Source: Chryseobacterium sp. YIM B08800
Lineage (GTDB): Bacteria; Bacteroidota; Bacteroidia; Flavobacteriales; Weeksellaceae
NCBI RefSeq assembly: GCF_026163565.1
Contig: NZ_JAPDKN010000030.1
Span: 30,168-94,167, forward strand
DNA: 64,000 bases
Direction: 5' to 3'
Part shown: positions 43,482 through 51,795 of the stretch, piece by piece
Position numbering within the stretch: the first letter of the stretch is position 1
Layout: each line of letters begins with the position of its first letter
The notes under the pieces: generated by a model
Told to the model about the DNA's origin: nothing
The model's database searches: none
What the model saw: the letters and a program-made list of their open reading frames with translations, nothing else
Position numbers and translations under genes: made by a program

Positions 43482-44378
43482 TTACCTGATTTTGTAAATA
43501 GAGAGTTCTGCTGACTTATCTGTAATAGCTCCCAAATTAAGCCCACCTTGTACCAAACCAAATCGCAGCCTATCTCCTGCATTAAGTTTGTAGATGTGGC
43601 TTATTTGTCCTTGGGTAAGAGTTATATTAATTACAACAAGGTTAAGTAGGGCAACTGCAGATAAATCTAATAAATTAACACCTCCAAACCCTCTGTAATC
43701 TAAAAGTGTATTTACTGCTGTACCTCCTGTTCCTACAGATTTTACAATAGCAATTCCTGGAGGATTGTTGGCCAAAAGCTGTGCTGAAATTCCCTGCCCG
43801 GTTCTAAAGCTGTAATCAATATGATAAAGACCGGTAGAAGGTACCACGTATTCATTGTTTATAATTTGAGAAGATGCAATTTCTGTGGTTACTGTGCCTC
43901 CTACAGTGCTTAAAGGAAGGTAATTAAAAGTACTGGTAAACAAACCAAGACTGATATTGACAAGAGAAAGATTGCCTGCAAATTTTGCTGCATAAGCACT
44001 TTTAGACATTCCTAAATCATTTGTTAGAATTTTATTCCAGATTCCCTGAGTACTGTTGGGATGAGTGTAGTATGCATCATATATAAAGAATCCTGTACTG
44101 CCTACATCCTGAGTTTTTGGGTCGGTAGTTGCGTTAGGGCTGTTTACAGGGCTTGTTACATAAACAATGGCTCCGTTTTGAGCTTGTGTGTAAGCTGCTT
44201 CTTTTAATCTAAGGGAATCTCCGGAAATTCTTGGAGGAATTATACCGTCTGCAAAAGTAAGCTCGGCTCTCTTTTGAACATGCAATGTCGATTTGGGATT
44301 ATTGGTATTAATACCCACTTGCGCGTTTACATTGTAGCTCAATATAAACAGCACCACTATAATGTAGCAGTTTTTCAT
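43482..44378 (-). CDS. Exported surface protein with GINTNNPxxTLHV motif
   Basis: 298 aa. Signal peptide (MKNCYIIVVLFILSYNVNAQ). The motif VGINTNNPKSTLHVQKR (21-37) is frequent in Bacteroidota surface and adhesin-like proteins. The C-terminal half (GLYHIDYSFRTGQG, GDRLRFGLVQGG) has the beta-sandwich look of C1q/TNF-like heads. Probably cell-surface. Transcribed alone from a promoter near 44401. Confidence 0.75.
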   Translation of the reverse strand: MKNCYIIVVLFILSYNVNAQVGINTNNPKSTLHVQKRAELTFADGIIPPRISGDSLRLKEAAYTQAQNGAIVYVTSPVNSPNATTDPKTQDVGSTGFFIYDAYYTHPNSTQGIWNKILTNDLGMSKSAYAAKFAGNLSLVNISLGLFTSTFNYLPLSTVGGTVTTEIASSQIINNEYVVPSTGLYHIDYSFRTGQGISAQLLANNPPGIAIVKSVGTGGTAVNTLLDYRGFGGVNLLDLSAVALLNLVVINITLTQGQISHIYKLNAGDRLRFGLVQGGLNLGAITDKSAELSIYKIR

Positions 44379-44400
44379 AGTTATTTAGTTTTGGTTACCT

Positions 44401-44428
44401 TAAAGGTAAATAAAAAAAATACTACAAA
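44401..44428 (-). promoter_or_regulatory. Promoter of the GINTNNP surface-protein gene
   Basis: On the minus strand TTTG (44428-44425), 16 nt, TACCTTTA (44408-44401), one mismatch to consensus. Confidence 0.45.
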
Positions 44429-44589
44429 TTCAAAAAAAACAACTTTTAATGTTAATTTTTAAACATATCCGTATTTTTACGGTGTTTAATTAGGTTTAAT
44501 TACGGTTTTTATTGTTGATTTTATATATTTGTTCTATTGAGCGGTAGTAATTCGTTAGAAATCAACAATTATTATAGGTTGTTAAATTG

Positions 44590-45039
44590 CTATTGTTTTG
44601 TAAGACTGTCCATTACAATCGTTACAGGTCCGTCATTTATTAACGAAACTTTCATGTCGGCACCGAAAATACCGCTTTCAATTCTTAAATCCGATTTTGA
44701 AAGTTCTTCCTTGAAATATTCAAAAAGATGAATTGCTTTGTCTGGTTTTGCTGCTTTTATAAATGATGGACGATTACCTTTTTTGTAGTCTGCAATTAAA
44801 GTAAATTGGCTGATGCACAAAATCTCTCCATTGATATCTTTAATAGATAAATTAAGTTTGTCGTTTTCATCACCAAAAATTCTTAGGTTTAAAATTTTCT
44901 GTACAAGCCAGTCTGCATCTGCTTTTTCATCGTTTTCGTCAATCCCGATCAGAAGCATAAAACCGGTGTTTATTTCTCCAACAATATTTCCGTCTACTTT
45001 TACAGAGGCTTCAGAGACTCTTTGTATAACTGCTTTCAT
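44590..45039 (-). CDS. dtd: D-aminoacyl-tRNA deacylase
   Basis: 149 aa, the standard DTD length. MKAVIQRVSEASVKVDG start, active-site SQFT (77-80) and the cis-Pro motif in LINDGPVTI. It hydrolyses D-amino acids from tRNA, proofreading translation. Its start overlaps the stop of the upstream lipoprotein gene by one base (TAATG). Confidence 0.96.
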   Translation of the reverse strand: MKAVIQRVSEASVKVDGNIVGEINTGFMLLIGIDENDEKADADWLVQKILNLRIFGDENDKLNLSIKDINGEILCISQFTLIADYKKGNRPSFIKAAKPDKAIHLFEYFKEELSKSDLRIESGIFGADMKVSLINDGPVTIVMDSLTKQ

Positions 45040-45497
45040 TAATTATATAAACTTAAATTTTTTGTTGCAGCGTCATAGTTCCAAAAATAAGTTTTGGGAG
45101 GAAGATTGGCTACAGCAGTTGGTTGTCCGGTTATTAAAATCCATGTTGCGTTATCTTTTGGGCAAAAAATACTTGTACCGTTTTTTATCTCCAAAGTGGT
45201 GTTGGTATCTGGACAAAGATGAGGTGCATTTCTATCATAAACTTTGAACGTAGCCGGGTTGTCAACGGTTCTCACAACGATTAATCCTCTTGTTCCGGAT
45301 TGCTGTTCGTCGATGTAAATTGGCTGCCCCACAAAGTTGAGGTTGTTGTAAGCTGCAAGGTTCAGGTTTAAATTTACATTGATTGTAGAATTAGGAAAAC
45401 AACTTACAGTATCTTCACGACTGCTGCAAGAATTTATATTTAAAAAACTGAATATCAGAAAGGTGAGAATTGCGGCAATTGAAAAAGTTTTTTTCAT
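45039..45497 (-). CDS. Lipoprotein of unknown function
   Basis: 152 aa from ATG 45497 (MKKTFSIAAILTFLIFSFLNINSCSSRED); lipobox Cys near 24. Mature part has paired cysteines (SCFPNST, LCPDTNT, IFCPKDN). It has a two-gene operon with dtd on the minus strand, divergent from greA. Not recognised; exported. Confidence 0.8.
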   Translation of the reverse strand: MKKTFSIAAILTFLIFSFLNINSCSSREDTVSCFPNSTINVNLNLNLAAYNNLNFVGQPIYIDEQQSGTRGLIVVRTVDNPATFKVYDRNAPHLCPDTNTTLEIKNGTSIFCPKDNATWILITGQPTAVANLPPKTYFWNYDAATKNLSLYN

Positions 45498-45514
45498 TTG
45501 AATATAAATTTTTA

Positions 45515-45522
45515 TATATTTG
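45515..45522 (+). promoter_or_regulatory. -7 box upstream of greA
   Basis: TATATTTG, an exact TAnnTTTG match, 85 nt before the greA ATG; transcription would start near 45529. Confidence 0.55.
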
Positions 45523-45551
45523 TAAAACAATAACGATTAATAAACAAAAAC

Positions 45552-45582
45552 ATTGTCCGGCAAATGTCGGATAATTTTTTTT
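45552..45582 (+). terminator. Terminator-like hairpin in the greA leader
   Basis: ATTGTCCG (45552-45559) pairs with CGGATAAT (45568-45575; one G-U) across an 8-nt loop and is followed by an uninterrupted T run to 45582. It lies between the predicted start and the ATG. Confidence 0.6.
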
Positions 45583-45606
45583 ATACTAAAACTAAAATAA
45601 AATATT

Positions 45607-46077
45607 ATGGCAAGCTATGTAACCAAGGAAGGTTTAGATAAAATGAAAGCCGAGCTTGAACAATTGGAAAAAATAGAGAGACCAAAAATCACTCAACAGA
45701 TAGCAGAAGCAAGAGATAAAGGTGACTTGTCTGAAAACGCAGAATATGATGCAGCCAAAGAAGCACAAGGAATGTTGGAAATGAGAATTTCTAAACTAAA
45801 AGACGTTGTGACTACTTCTAAAATAATTGATGAAACACAATTGGATACTTCTAAAGTTTCAATTCTTACAACCGTAAAACTTTTAAATAACGATACGAAA
45901 AAAGAGCAGGTTTTCACTTTGGTTCCGGATAATGAAAGTGATTTGAAGACAGGTAAAATTTCGGTAAACACACCTATTGCAAAAGGTTTATTGGGTAAGG
46001 TAGTTGGCGAAACTGCAGAGATTGTTCTTCCAAACGGAAATAAATTATCTTTTCAGGTTTTAGATATAACTTTGTAA
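45607..46077 (+). CDS. greA: Transcription elongation factor GreA
   Basis: 156 aa. N-terminal coiled coil (LDKMKAELEQLEKIERPKITQQIAEARDKGDLSENAEYDAAKEAQG) with the acidic tip DLSENAEYD, and a C-terminal FKBP-like domain. GreA stimulates cleavage of backtracked RNA by RNA polymerase. Followed 20 nt later by the HIT gene. Confidence 0.97.
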   Translation: MASYVTKEGLDKMKAELEQLEKIERPKITQQIAEARDKGDLSENAEYDAAKEAQGMLEMRISKLKDVVTTSKIIDETQLDTSKVSILTTVKLLNNDTKKEQVFTLVPDNESDLKTGKISVNTPIAKGLLGKVVGETAEIVLPNGNKLSFQVLDITL

Positions 46078-46097
46078 ACTGAATTTAAATTTTAAAT

Positions 46098-46487
46098 ATG
46101 AGTTCAATTTTCACAAAAATCATCAACGGAGAAATTCCTGCTTACAAAATTGCAGAAGATGAAAACTTTGTAGCATTTCTGGATGCAATGCCCTTGGTAA
46201 AAGGTCACACTTTGGTTATTCCTAAAAAAGAAGTAGATCTTATTTTTGACATGGAAAGCGAAGAGTACAAAAATCTTTGGGCTTTTGCGCAAACAGTTGC
46301 CAAAAAAGTGAAAAATGCAATCCCATGTATAAGAGTAGGGGTTGCGGTTGTAGGATTAGAAGTTCCTCATGCTCATATTCATTTGATTCCATTAAATAAA
46401 ATGGAGGATATGAATTTCAGAAACGAAAGACTGAAACTTTCTGCGGAAGAATATTCCGAAATTCAAAATTCAATAATTAATTCTTAA
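46098..46487 (+). CDS. HIT family nucleotide hydrolase/transferase
   Basis: 129 aa, complete HINT-type protein with the histidine triad H91-x-H93-x-H95 (VPHAHIHLIP). It hydrolyses nucleoside phosphoramidates or similar nucleotide conjugates. Same transcription unit as greA by spacing, followed by a terminator. Confidence 0.95.
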   Translation: MSSIFTKIINGEIPAYKIAEDENFVAFLDAMPLVKGHTLVIPKKEVDLIFDMESEEYKNLWAFAQTVAKKVKNAIPCIRVGVAVVGLEVPHAHIHLIPLNKMEDMNFRNERLKLSAEEYSEIQNSIINS

Positions 46488-46499
46488 CAATATAGAAGG

Positions 46500-46530
46500 T
46501 CGTAAAAAAGAAATTTTTTACGATTTTCTT
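46500..46530 (+). terminator. Terminator after the HIT gene
   Basis: TCGTAAAAAA (46500-46509) pairs with TTTTTTACGA (46514-46523), followed by TTTTCTTT. Confidence 0.7.
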
Positions 46531-46552
46531 TAATAATATACTTTATATAGAG

Positions 46553-47740
46553 ATGAATTCAAACCAATGTTCTTTCTGTGGTAAGAAAAGAAATGAAGTA
46601 CAAATGCTGATTTCTGGGCAGAATGGTTTTATTTGTGAAAACTGCATTGAGCAGGCGCATTCAATTGTGAAAGATACGGTTTCGCCAGCGGGATTTTCAC
46701 CAGCTGAGTCTATTGATGAGCTTAAAAAGCCAAAAGAAATAAAAGAATTTCTAAATCAGTATGTAATCGGGCAGGATCAGGCAAAAAAGCAGCTTTCAAT
46801 TGCAGTATATAATCATTATAAAAGATTGCTGCATGCAAAAGATGAAAACAGAGAAGTAGAGCTTGAAAAATCAAACATCATCATGATCGGCGAAACTGGA
46901 ACGGGAAAAACACTTTTGGCTAAAACCATTGCTAAAGAGCTTAATGTTCCTTTCTGTATTGTAGATGCAACGATTTTAACAGAAGCAGGATATGTGGGGG
47001 AAGATGTTGAAAGTATTCTTTCGAGACTTTTAATGGTTGCAGACTACGATGTAGAAAAAGCAGAAAAAGGAATTGTTTTTATTGATGAGATTGATAAAAT
47101 TGCCAGAAAATCTGATAATCCGAGTATTACTAGAGATGTTTCGGGTGAAGGTGTTCAGCAGGGTTTATTGAAACTTTTGGAAGGAAGTATTGTGAATGTT
47201 CCGCCACAAGGTGGAAGAAAACATCCTGATCAAAAATATATTCAGGTAAATACTCAAAATATATTATTTATTGCAGGTGGTGCTTTTGACGGAATTAAAG
47301 AAATCATCGAGAGAAGAATGAATAAGCAGGCGATTGGTTTCAGTGCTGAAAAAATTAATAAAGTAGAAGAAGACGAGTATATATTAACAAATATTAATGC
47401 TATTGATCTTCGTTCATTCGGATTAATTCCCGAACTTTTAGGAAGATTTCCAATTATCACTTATCTCGAAAAGCTAACTAAAGAGACGATGATAAGAATC
47501 ATGAAAGAGCCTAAAAATTCTATTATCAATCAATTTGTAGAGCTTTTTAAAATGGACGGAACGAAATTGGTGTTCACAGATGAGGCTATAGAAATGATTG
47601 TTGACGAAACTATGGAGAAAGGTTTGGGCGCTAGAGGCTTACGTGGAACTACAGAAAAAGTGCTAGAAGACTACATGTTTACGGTGGGAGAGCATGATGA
47701 AATTGTACTAACAAAAGATAATATTTTGATTATTAAGTGA
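46553..47740 (+). CDS. clpX: ATP-dependent Clp protease ATP-binding subunit ClpX
   Basis: 395 aa. Zinc-binding N-domain C6, C9, C28, C31; Walker A GETGTGKT (113-120), Walker B GIVFIDEIDK, pore loop and sensor regions normal, and C-terminal GARGLRG. The pore-loop and IGF-type region needed for ClpP binding is not exactly identifiable. Unfolds tagged proteins for ClpP. clpP is not in the window. Confidence 0.97.
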   Translation: MNSNQCSFCGKKRNEVQMLISGQNGFICENCIEQAHSIVKDTVSPAGFSPAESIDELKKPKEIKEFLNQYVIGQDQAKKQLSIAVYNHYKRLLHAKDENREVELEKSNIIMIGETGTGKTLLAKTIAKELNVPFCIVDATILTEAGYVGEDVESILSRLLMVADYDVEKAEKGIVFIDEIDKIARKSDNPSITRDVSGEGVQQGLLKLLEGSIVNVPPQGGRKHPDQKYIQVNTQNILFIAGGAFDGIKEIIERRMNKQAIGFSAEKINKVEEDEYILTNINAIDLRSFGLIPELLGRFPIITYLEKLTKETMIRIMKEPKNSIINQFVELFKMDGTKLVFTDEAIEMIVDETMEKGLGARGLRGTTEKVLEDYMFTVGEHDEIVLTKDNILIIK

Positions 47741-47775
47741 TTTTGTTCTTTTTTTGAAAAAAAGTCTTATCTTTA
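47741..47775 (+). promoter_or_regulatory. Possible promoter of the T9SS gene
   Basis: TTTTG (47741-47745), 22 nt, TATCTTTA (47768-47775), one mismatch. Confidence 0.35.
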
Positions 47776-47817
47776 CAGCGAATATTTTTTTTGACACAAA
47801 AAAAACAGTATACGACA

Positions 47818-49809
47818 ATGAAAAAAAATTTATTAACTATCGGTGTTTTAGCGATCGGTTTATCTGTTCAGGCGCAGGTACTACTTCACGTAGACGATAC
47901 AGCTAAAATGTATGTGAGTAACGGAACTCTCGTTTATAACGGTGGAGGTCTGCAAACAAGAGGAACCGGCAATGTTGATTTGCACGGTAATATGATGGTT
48001 GTAGGCAGTGGTTCTGATGTGGTGAAAACCATTAACACGGATGCATCCAATAAAGCGGATGGATCTAATATTATTGTAAGAATTAACGATACTGCCAATC
48101 CGGTTAGCTCTTCCTACGGTCAATTATATATTAAAGGTATTGCACAAGGTAATATTACTGGTGTAGTTGATAAGGAATATGCTTGTACAAAGCATGGTGC
48201 TTATCAGCAGATAGGTATTCCTTTTATGGGGAAAACATTCTCTAGTCTTAGTACTGATCTGGCTGGGAATTTTAATAATTCCAGATGGCAGGGGAGAGAA
48301 ATTCTTAAATGGAGTAATGCCGATCGAAGATTTGACGGTTCTATAATTCCATCTGCACCAATTACAAGTGCTTCTACAGCAGGTATTACAATAGATGTTA
48401 ATTCTGCTGTTACTACTGTAAGCGACAGAACAGCTTATTACACATTGGGTACAGCAACTATGAATCCGGCTACTTTACATACGATAAAAGGAACTCCTTA
48501 TGCGGACGGAATAAGCGGTGGTAATACGATGTCTTTATCTCCTTCTTCAGTTCCTGCAACATTTGGAGCAGGTGGTAACAACAGGAATATTTATCAAGAA
48601 AAGTATAATACATATATTTATGATCCTTTTGATAATGCCATTCCTTGGAATACTACAACAACTACTTTTGGTCGGTTTTTTTATCAGTTTTCTAATCCTT
48701 ATTTAACCAATATTGATTTGTCTATGATTGGGATTACTGAGGCGGGAGCTGTTAATGATAATAATGCGTTTGCTAATATATGGGGGGTTGCGATTGATCC
48801 GCAAAATGTAACCTATAATACGACAACAGGGGGGACGTCTTCTTATGCTGGTTCTCAGATGGTAACCTTTGATTCTAACCAGAGACCAACGGGGAATATT
48901 ACTGCTTTAATTGTAAAACCTTTAGGGACATTCAAAATTAAATTAAGAAATTCTACTCCTCAGCAAATGGATTTTGATAATCTTAGAAGATTTAGTTCTA
49001 TTCCAAGAGCAGAGGGAACTTCTTATAGTGTTACTGCGGCAAAAAACATTACTACAGGGTCCATTAAACAATTAGGGGTTTTAGCATTGGATGCTAATGG
49101 TAATCAGATAGGCGAAACATACTATGTTGTTGCACCACAATTTACTACAGGTAATCTTCCTGATGCTAGCATATCTTCCGTACAGGCAATGACGAATACT
49201 TCTGCAATTATTCAGACATTTGAAGAAACGGCTAATGGTGATATTGATCAGAATTATTCTTCTACCTATAGGTTATATATTAATGAAGCGAATGAAGTTG
49301 ATTATCTAGGTAAAAAAATTAATCTTAGTATTTTTGGGCAAAATATAAGTTCTTTGAAATTTGAAATCAGAGACAATGTAGATTTAGTTCCAAATGGGAC
49401 GCATGTTTTGTCCGGAGGTACAGGTTTCTATTATACGGTTGCAAATGGGCAAGCTGTACAGATTAAACAAGGTGACATTATTCCGGTAACAAATTCTAGC
49501 TATGGTCTTTATTATGGGGCTCCTCAGGTTAATGGAACATTAAATACCAATGATGTTAAACCTCTATCTAGAACATTAGTTGTTTACAATCCAAGTATTG
49601 ATGATTATATCGTTAGATTTGATCCGTCTTGGAAATCAGCTTCTATTGAAGTTTTTGATGCAAGTGGAAAGCTTGTTATTTCAGAAAAATCTGTGAAAGC
49701 AGATGCTGATTATGTAATTAAATTAGATTCTGCAATAAAAGCAGCTTATGTTGTAAAGGTTGTAGGCAATGATGGAAGTACAGTAAACACCAAAATATTA
49801 ATTAAATAA
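47818..49809 (+). CDS. Large secreted protein with T9SS sorting domain
   Basis: 663 aa from ATG 47818. Signal peptide (MKKNLLTIGVLAIGLSVQAQ), a long Ser/Thr/Asn/Gly-rich beta-repeat body, and a C-terminal domain (RTLVVYNPSIDDYIVRF, IEVFDASGKLVISEKS, AYVVKVVGNDGSTVNTKILIK) typical of T9SS type A cargo. Cell-surface structural or adhesive role likely; no enzyme motif. Followed after 10 nt by a tiny membrane protein, possibly co-expressed. Confidence 0.88.
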   Translation: MKKNLLTIGVLAIGLSVQAQVLLHVDDTAKMYVSNGTLVYNGGGLQTRGTGNVDLHGNMMVVGSGSDVVKTINTDASNKADGSNIIVRINDTANPVSSSYGQLYIKGIAQGNITGVVDKEYACTKHGAYQQIGIPFMGKTFSSLSTDLAGNFNNSRWQGREILKWSNADRRFDGSIIPSAPITSASTAGITIDVNSAVTTVSDRTAYYTLGTATMNPATLHTIKGTPYADGISGGNTMSLSPSSVPATFGAGGNNRNIYQEKYNTYIYDPFDNAIPWNTTTTTFGRFFYQFSNPYLTNIDLSMIGITEAGAVNDNNAFANIWGVAIDPQNVTYNTTTGGTSSYAGSQMVTFDSNQRPTGNITALIVKPLGTFKIKLRNSTPQQMDFDNLRRFSSIPRAEGTSYSVTAAKNITTGSIKQLGVLALDANGNQIGETYYVVAPQFTTGNLPDASISSVQAMTNTSAIIQTFEETANGDIDQNYSSTYRLYINEANEVDYLGKKINLSIFGQNISSLKFEIRDNVDLVPNGTHVLSGGTGFYYTVANGQAVQIKQGDIIPVTNSSYGLYYGAPQVNGTLNTNDVKPLSRTLVVYNPSIDDYIVRFDPSWKSASIEVFDASGKLVISEKSVKADADYVIKLDSAIKAAYVVKVVGNDGSTVNTKILIK

Positions 49810-49819
49810 TACCAAGAAT

Positions 49820-50041
49820 ATGTTAAGATTTTTTAATAAAAAAATATTTTTAGTACTATTTATATTGGGTGTTAATATTATGAAGGCACAAGATACACCT
49901 GGTGCTCCATGTGGTATTCCTGGTTTTCCCCCTTGTGAAAGACCAACTTCCCCAATCGACATGTATGTTTATGTATTAACTATTGCTGCAATTATTGGGA
50001 TTGTTTATTTTGCAAAAAAATACAAGACTCAAAAAATATAA
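49820..50041 (+). CDS. Small exported single-span membrane protein
   Basis: 73 aa: signal peptide to about residue 23, a proline/cysteine segment (GAPCGIPGFPPCERPTSPID) and a C-terminal helix (MYVYVLTIAAIIGIVYFAKKYKTQ). Such small proteins often follow T9SS cargo in Chryseobacterium-like genomes; role unknown. Ends at a terminator. Confidence 0.8.
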   Translation: MLRFFNKKIFLVLFILGVNIMKAQDTPGAPCGIPGFPPCERPTSPIDMYVYVLTIAAIIGIVYFAKKYKTQKI

Positions 50042-50061
50042 AAATTATATTAAAATATTTC

Positions 50062-50092
50062 AAACTCTCTGATTACTCGGAGAGTTTTTTTA
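50062..50092 (+). terminator. Terminator of the T9SS cargo unit
   Basis: AAACTCTC (50062-50069) pairs with GAGAGTTT (50080-50087), 10-nt loop, T7 run. Confidence 0.75.
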
Positions 50093-50102
50093 TTTTTACA
50101 CT

Positions 50103-51386
50103 ATGAAAAAGATACTTGTATTATCAGGAATGCTGTTAGCATTTTCTATTAAGGCGCAGTTTTCTGTAAATATTCAGTCGCAACCAGATTTTAATGAGCA
50201 AGAGGCTGTTTTGTATACATTAAATGGGTCTAAAGATATTATTGTTACCAAAGAAAAAAGTAAAGGAAATGTATGGACTTTCAAATATCCCAAAAATTAT
50301 TCTGGAATGATGAAAGTGTATTTTCCTAACACCAATAATTCTGTAACTTTTATTTCTGAAAACAAGAATATCAATATTCAACTCGAAACAAAAGCTAATA
50401 AAATACAGAATATTATTTATCAGGATGAATCGAATGAGTTGATGAATGCTATTCAGGAATCGTCTCAGAAAAAAGAAATCATTCTTCCTGCGTTAGTTCA
50501 GATTAAAGAATATTATAAAGACAATACTGACTTTGGAAAAGCCCTAATTAATGAAATGGGCAAACTTTCTGGTACAAGTAGTGTTGATCAGACGAAGCAT
50601 CCGTTTGTCTACTATTACAATACCAATTATAATAAATTCCTTTCCAATAATCCTGCTAAAAAAGTTACTCAGGAGGATATTGTTAATTTTATCGACAAAT
50701 CAAATGATATGTTAGAGAGTTCGTCTCTTTTGCGTCCGATTTTGGTGTCTTATCTTAATGTAGGTGGTAATACGAATGTCAATACTTCTGTTGATACTTT
50801 GATCAATAAATTAAATGTTGAAACACCAAGAGGTCAAACTGTACTTTCTGAGCTGATTGATATCTTTGACGTATACGATATGAATGATTTTAAAACAAAA
50901 TATCTTGCGTTGGCAAAAGGCTTAAAATGTACAATTAATGATCGTTTGGCTTCTACGTTGAAGTCTAATGCTGCAACAGATATAGGGGCTGTTTTTCCGG
51001 CATATAAATTCCATTCTGCAGTAAATACCAATGCTAAGTCGATTGCCGATGTAAAGGCTGATAAAAAAGTGATTGTATTTTGGTCTTCAACATGCTCACA
51101 TTGCGAAAATGAATTACCACAGCTTTTAACCAAATACAAAGATTTACAAGCAAAAGATGTTCAGATAATCGGTCTGTCTCTTGATGTTGATAAAAATGCT
51201 TATACAACTAAAATTGCTGCATTTCCTTGGATCAATGATTCAGAATTGAGAGGTTGGAACAGTTCTTTTGCTGAAATTTATAATATTCATGCAACACCAA
51301 CGTATTTTATTTTAGATGCTAACAATAAGATTATCAGCAAGCCCAATCATGTTGGTGATGTTTTAGAATATTTTAAGTTAAAATAA
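50103..51386 (+). CDS. TlpA-like thioredoxin-fold protein
   Basis: 427 aa. Signal peptide (MKKILVLSGMLLAFSIKAQ), a long N-terminal region without recognised motif (about 20-290) and a C-terminal TlpA/ResA domain with redox C331-S-H-C334 (VFWSSTCSHCENELPQL) and cis-Pro near IHATPTYFIL. Periplasmic thiol-disulfide exchange, for example in cytochrome or cell-wall protein maturation. Only 10 bp after the preceding terminator. Confidence 0.92.
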   Translation: MKKILVLSGMLLAFSIKAQFSVNIQSQPDFNEQEAVLYTLNGSKDIIVTKEKSKGNVWTFKYPKNYSGMMKVYFPNTNNSVTFISENKNINIQLETKANKIQNIIYQDESNELMNAIQESSQKKEIILPALVQIKEYYKDNTDFGKALINEMGKLSGTSSVDQTKHPFVYYYNTNYNKFLSNNPAKKVTQEDIVNFIDKSNDMLESSSLLRPILVSYLNVGGNTNVNTSVDTLINKLNVETPRGQTVLSELIDIFDVYDMNDFKTKYLALAKGLKCTINDRLASTLKSNAATDIGAVFPAYKFHSAVNTNAKSIADVKADKKVIVFWSSTCSHCENELPQLLTKYKDLQAKDVQIIGLSLDVDKNAYTTKIAAFPWINDSELRGWNSSFAEIYNIHATPTYFILDANNKIISKPNHVGDVLEYFKLK

Positions 51387-51418
51387 TTTTGGAGGTTAGT
51401 AAATATTTTCTATATTTG
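51387..51418 (+). promoter_or_regulatory. Promoter of tRNA-Met
   Basis: TTTTG (51387-51391), 19 nt, TATATTTG (51411-51418), start near 51425, just before the tRNA. Confidence 0.8.
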
Positions 51419-51430
51419 CACCACCAAAAC

Positions 51431-51504
51431 GGCGAGGTAGCTCAGTTGGTTAGAGCGCAGGATTCATAACCCTGAGGTCACGGGTTCAATTCCCGTCTTC
51501 GCTA
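51431..51504 (+). tRNA. tRNA-Met (CAT anticodon)
   Basis: Cloverleaf: acceptor GGCGAGG/CTTCGCT with G-T at 1-72, D stem GCTC/GAGC, anticodon stem CAGGA/CCCTG around TTCATAA, variable AGGTC, T arm ACGGG/CCCGT. There is an A-C pair at 31-39. Best read as elongator Met; an Ile2 tRNA with lysidine cannot be excluded. CCA is not encoded. Confidence 0.95.
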
Positions 51505-51511
51505 CAATTTT

Positions 51512-51540
51512 AAACCGCAATCAATGATTGCGGTTTTTTT
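51512..51540 (+). terminator. Terminator of tRNA-Met
   Basis: AAACCGCAATCA pairs with TGATTGCGGTTT, followed by T-rich sequence. Confidence 0.85.
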
Positions 51541-51795
51541 GTGATTTTTTTGTAAAATTAAAAAGATATAAAACAGAATGGATGGTTCATAATATTATAC
51601 TCTATAATGAACTAAACTTTTTCTATTGCAAAATGACTCAAGGTCACAAGGAGAAAAAAATCTGTACATGGATTTTAGTAAAAATATTCTTAATCGGTTT
51701 TAACCACAATTTTATACTTCCGATTAAAAAATATTTTATAAATTTAGATAAGAATTAGGATCATTAGTTCCAATTGGGGATATTTTTTATATTAA

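Noticed and set aside
44274..44462. Plus-strand short ORF opposite the surface-protein gene
   Set aside because: Antisense shadow of the minus-strand gene and its promoter.
51528..51758. 76-aa open frame after tRNA-Met
   Set aside because: Begins with a TTG inside the tRNA terminator and encodes an unlikely composition; no start or ribosome-binding support.
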